From Bifidobacterium sp. ESL0745 (GTDB lineage: Bacteria > Actinomycetota > Actinomycetes > Actinomycetales > Bifidobacteriaceae), in NCBI RefSeq assembly GCF_029433335.1, contig NZ_JAQTHX010000001.1, positions 372,001-436,000 of the forward strand: a stretch of DNA of 64,000 nt, written 5' to 3'. Position numbers and translations under genes: made by a program. Shown here one piece after another: positions 62,284-64,000 of the stretch (position 1 is the first letter of the stretch; each line of letters starts with the position of its first letter). The notes beneath the pieces are model-generated. The model did no database searches. It was not told the DNA's origin and worked only from the letters and a program-made list of their open reading frames with translations.

Positions 62284-63300
62284 ATGGCAGAAGCCAACGA
62301 TCAGCACAACGCTGGCGATACCAGTGGGAAAGCACCTTTGCCGGTCGACGGGTTCCAAGGTCCGCAGGAACCGGTCAGGGTCAACCACACCGTGCGCAAC
62401 GTCATCATCGCGGCCGTGGTCGTGGTGCTTGTCGTCGTCCTCGCTTTCTTCGGCTACCGTGGGTTTGCCGGCAAAAAGTCGGCTGCCGCCAAAGGAAGCG
62501 AATCCAATCCCGTCAAGATCGGCGTGGTCGGTGTCACCAGTCCCGAGTGGCCGATTTTCAAGGAAGAAGCACAAAAGCAGGGCATTTACGTCAAACTCGT
62601 GGACTTCCAGGACTACACTTCCGAAAATCCGGCGCTCGACTCCGGAGACCTTGACTTGAACGAGTTCCAGCATATTCTTTACCTCGCCGATTACAACGTC
62701 AAGAACCACAAGGATTTGCAGCCCATCGGTGGCGTCGCCGTCTATCCACTTGGAATATATTCCAGCAAATACAAGGACGTCAAAGACATCCCGGCCGGTA
62801 CCACCGTTCCCGTTCCCAATGACGAAACCAACCAGGCCCGCGCATTGGGTGTGCTCAAATCCGCGGGTTTGATCAAGCTCAACCACCCGTGGACCGCGTT
62901 CACCACTCCCGCCGACATCGACACCGCCGCATCGAAGGTGAAGGTCCTTCCGCTCAAGGCCGAGCAGGTCGCCAATTCACTGAAAGATCCGCAGGTCTCG
63001 GCCGGCGTAATCAACAACGACTATGTCAAAGACGCCGGGCTCAAGGCCAGTGACGCCATTTACCACGACAGCGCGGAAAGTAAAGAAGCCAGGCCCTACA
63101 TCAACATTTTCGTCGCCCGCAAGGCCGATGCTGACAATCCCACGTATCTGAAGCTGGTGAAGATCTTCCACTCCAAGAAGGTCGCGGCGGGCATCATGAA
63201 GAAATCGGATAACAGCGCGTCTTTGGCCGACGAATACAGCGCCGAAATGCTGCAGGGCTTCCTGCGTGATGTCGAAAAGGACGCCAAAGCGAAGGATTAA
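62284..63300 (+). CDS. metQ: MetQ-type methionine-binding protein (NLPA family), membrane-anchored
   Basis: A 338-residue substrate-binding protein for methionine import. The NLPA core follows from ~residue 75 (PVKIGVVGVTSPEWPIFKEEA) through LDLNEFQHILYLADYN and the PNDETNQARALGVLKSAGLI motif. Residues ~1-38 are a hydrophilic head, then one helix (~39-61, NVIIAAVVVVLVVVLAFFGY). There is no lipobox Cys, so the protein is held by this helix rather than by lipid, unusual for MetQ. The ATG at 62284 has AAGGGGAAG. metN follows 98 bases later; metP should lie beyond the window. Ligand specificity (Met versus a related amino acid) is inferred from family and context. Confidence 0.88.
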   Translation: MAEANDQHNAGDTSGKAPLPVDGFQGPQEPVRVNHTVRNVIIAAVVVVLVVVLAFFGYRGFAGKKSAAAKGSESNPVKIGVVGVTSPEWPIFKEEAQKQGIYVKLVDFQDYTSENPALDSGDLDLNEFQHILYLADYNVKNHKDLQPIGGVAVYPLGIYSSKYKDVKDIPAGTTVPVPNDETNQARALGVLKSAGLIKLNHPWTAFTTPADIDTAASKVKVLPLKAEQVANSLKDPQVSAGVINNDYVKDAGLKASDAIYHDSAESKEARPYINIFVARKADADNPTYLKLVKIFHSKKVAAGIMKKSDNSASLADEYSAEMLQGFLRDVEKDAKAKD

Positions 63301-63320
63301 TATCGTTTCATAGTATTTCC

Positions 63321-63357
63321 GACCGATTGGCGGCTTGTGTCCGTGGCCAATCGGTTC
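63321..63357 (+). promoter_or_regulatory. Hairpin between metQ and metN
   Basis: GACCGATTGGC (63321-63331) pairs with GCCAATCGGTTC (63346-63357). It lies in a likely operon and could protect metQ mRNA or reduce read-through into metN. Confidence 0.5.
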
Positions 63358-63397
63358 GGTACATATTCGGGCAGAAACTACAGGAAAAGCGAGGAAT

Positions 63398-64000
63398 ATG
63401 AGCGAGGCAATCATCGAACTCGACCATGTGGTCAAGGAATTCAAGTCAAAAGACAAAAAGAAACCGATGCGTGCCGTCGACGATGTGTCGTTGAGCATCA
63501 ACAAAGGTGACGTTTTCGGCATCATCGGGTACTCCGGCGCCGGCAAATCGACGCTCGTACGCATGATCAATGCACTGGAACGCCCTACCTCCGGATCGGT
63601 GCGCGTCCTGGGGCAGGACATCACCGCCCTTAACGAATCCGGGCTACGCCCGCTGCGACGAAAGATCGGCATGATCTTCCAGCAGTTCAACCTTTTCTCC
63701 ACCAAAACAGTCGCGCAGAACATCGCCTATCCGCTGGTGCTCGACCATTGGCGCAAGGACTATCAGGAACGTCGCGTCAACCAGTTGCTCAAATTCGTCG
63801 GGCTTGAGGAGCATGCGAACCAATACCCCTCGCAGCTTTCCGGTGGCCAAAAACAGCGCGTCGGCATCGCCCGTGCCTTGGCCACGAACCCCGAAATCCT
63901 TCTGGCAGACGAGGCGACCAGCGCACTCGACCCCGAGACCACGGGGGAGGTGCTCGACCTGTTGCGACAGATCAACCAGCAGTTGGGGGTGACCATCGTC
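63398..64000 (+). CDS. metN: MetN-type methionine ABC transporter ATPase, partial
   Basis: The first 201 residues of an ABC ATPase; the gene runs past the window. The start is ATG 63398 behind AGCGAGG. Walker A is GYSGAGKST (~residues 44-52), the Q-loop follows in IFQQFNLF, the signature is [15 protein letters not shown] (~147-161) and Walker B with the catalytic Glu is [13 protein letters not shown]. The sequence matches MetN, including [16 protein letters not shown]. The C-terminal methionine-sensing domain of MetN cannot be seen. It forms an importer with metQ just upstream. Confidence 0.9.
   Translation, partial: MSEAIIELDHVVKEFKSKDKKKPMRAVDDVSLSINKGDVFGIIGYSGAGKSTLVRMINALERPTSGSVRVLGQDITALNESGLRPLRRKIGMIFQQFNLFSTKTVAQNIAYPLVLDHWRKDYQERRVNQLLKFVGLEEHANQYPSQLSGGQKQRVGIARALATNPEILLADEATSALDPETTGEVLDLLRQINQQLGVTIV

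Overview
The window looks like a chromosomal segment of a bifidobacterium (Actinomycetota, family Bifidobacteriaceae). By eye it is moderately G+C-rich and densely coded with few long gaps. Gene order is typically actinobacterial: ftsK-pgsA-cinA-clgR-DUF3046-recA-recX, hpf-secA, plsC-pknL-idsA, sigA-parE, and parC-phosphodiesterase-sepH-DUF4193-dut-rel. I see no rRNA, tRNA, prophage, transposase or CRISPR array. The one structured RNA gene I recognise is RNase P RNA (rnpB, minus strand, 28235-28616).

Layout. 84-4106: DUF3710 and DUF3159 proteins, a TRAM-domain RNA methyltransferase and a small truncated lipoprotein. 4286-10053: a CtpE-like P-type ATPase and aconitase. 10138-15595: an accessory-looking stretch with a NarL-type two-component pair, a DUF4190/Ltp-repeat membrane protein, an orphan DUF559 nuclease-like gene and a Bax-inhibitor-1 membrane protein; three copies of a 72-77 bp palindromic repeat punctuate it. 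15858-19925: aldo/keto reductase, small alarmone synthetase, miaA and an unusual VbhA-Fic fusion. 20114-28026: FtsK, phospholipid synthesis, CinA, ClgR, RecA and RecX. 28235-34476: rnpB, ribosome hibernation factor, SecA, an acidic membrane protein and PlsC. 34608-43534: PASTA kinase (PknL-like), polyprenyl synthase, DUF4192 protein, principal sigma factor and ParE. 43795-52230: two MFS transporters around a very long Lhr-type helicase. 52357-61296: ParC, phosphodiesterase, SepH, DUF4193, dUTPase and Rel. 61547-64000: cyclophilin and the start of a methionine ABC importer (metQ, metN; metN runs off the window).

How the genes work together. Much of the window is housekeeping for chromosome maintenance (FtsK, RecA/RecX, ParE/ParC, Lhr, Dut), stress control (Rel, small alarmone synthetase, ClgR, HPF, SigA) and envelope/division (PgsA, PlsC, PknL, IdsA, SepH, SecA). 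LexA-type boxes sit at recA and, more unusually, across the start codon of the Lhr-like helicase, which appears to be leaderless.

The most unusual material is small. There are several families of locus-specific palindromic repeats between genes, two of which supply the stop codon of the neighbouring gene. The Fic protein is fused to an antitoxin-like head and both signature motifs are altered. ParE carries a ~135-residue acidic insertion. A short A/T-rich ORF overlaps the start of an MFS exporter. None of these amounts to a clearly new multi-gene system; the repeat-bounded DUF559 cassette and the Fic fusion are the best leads.
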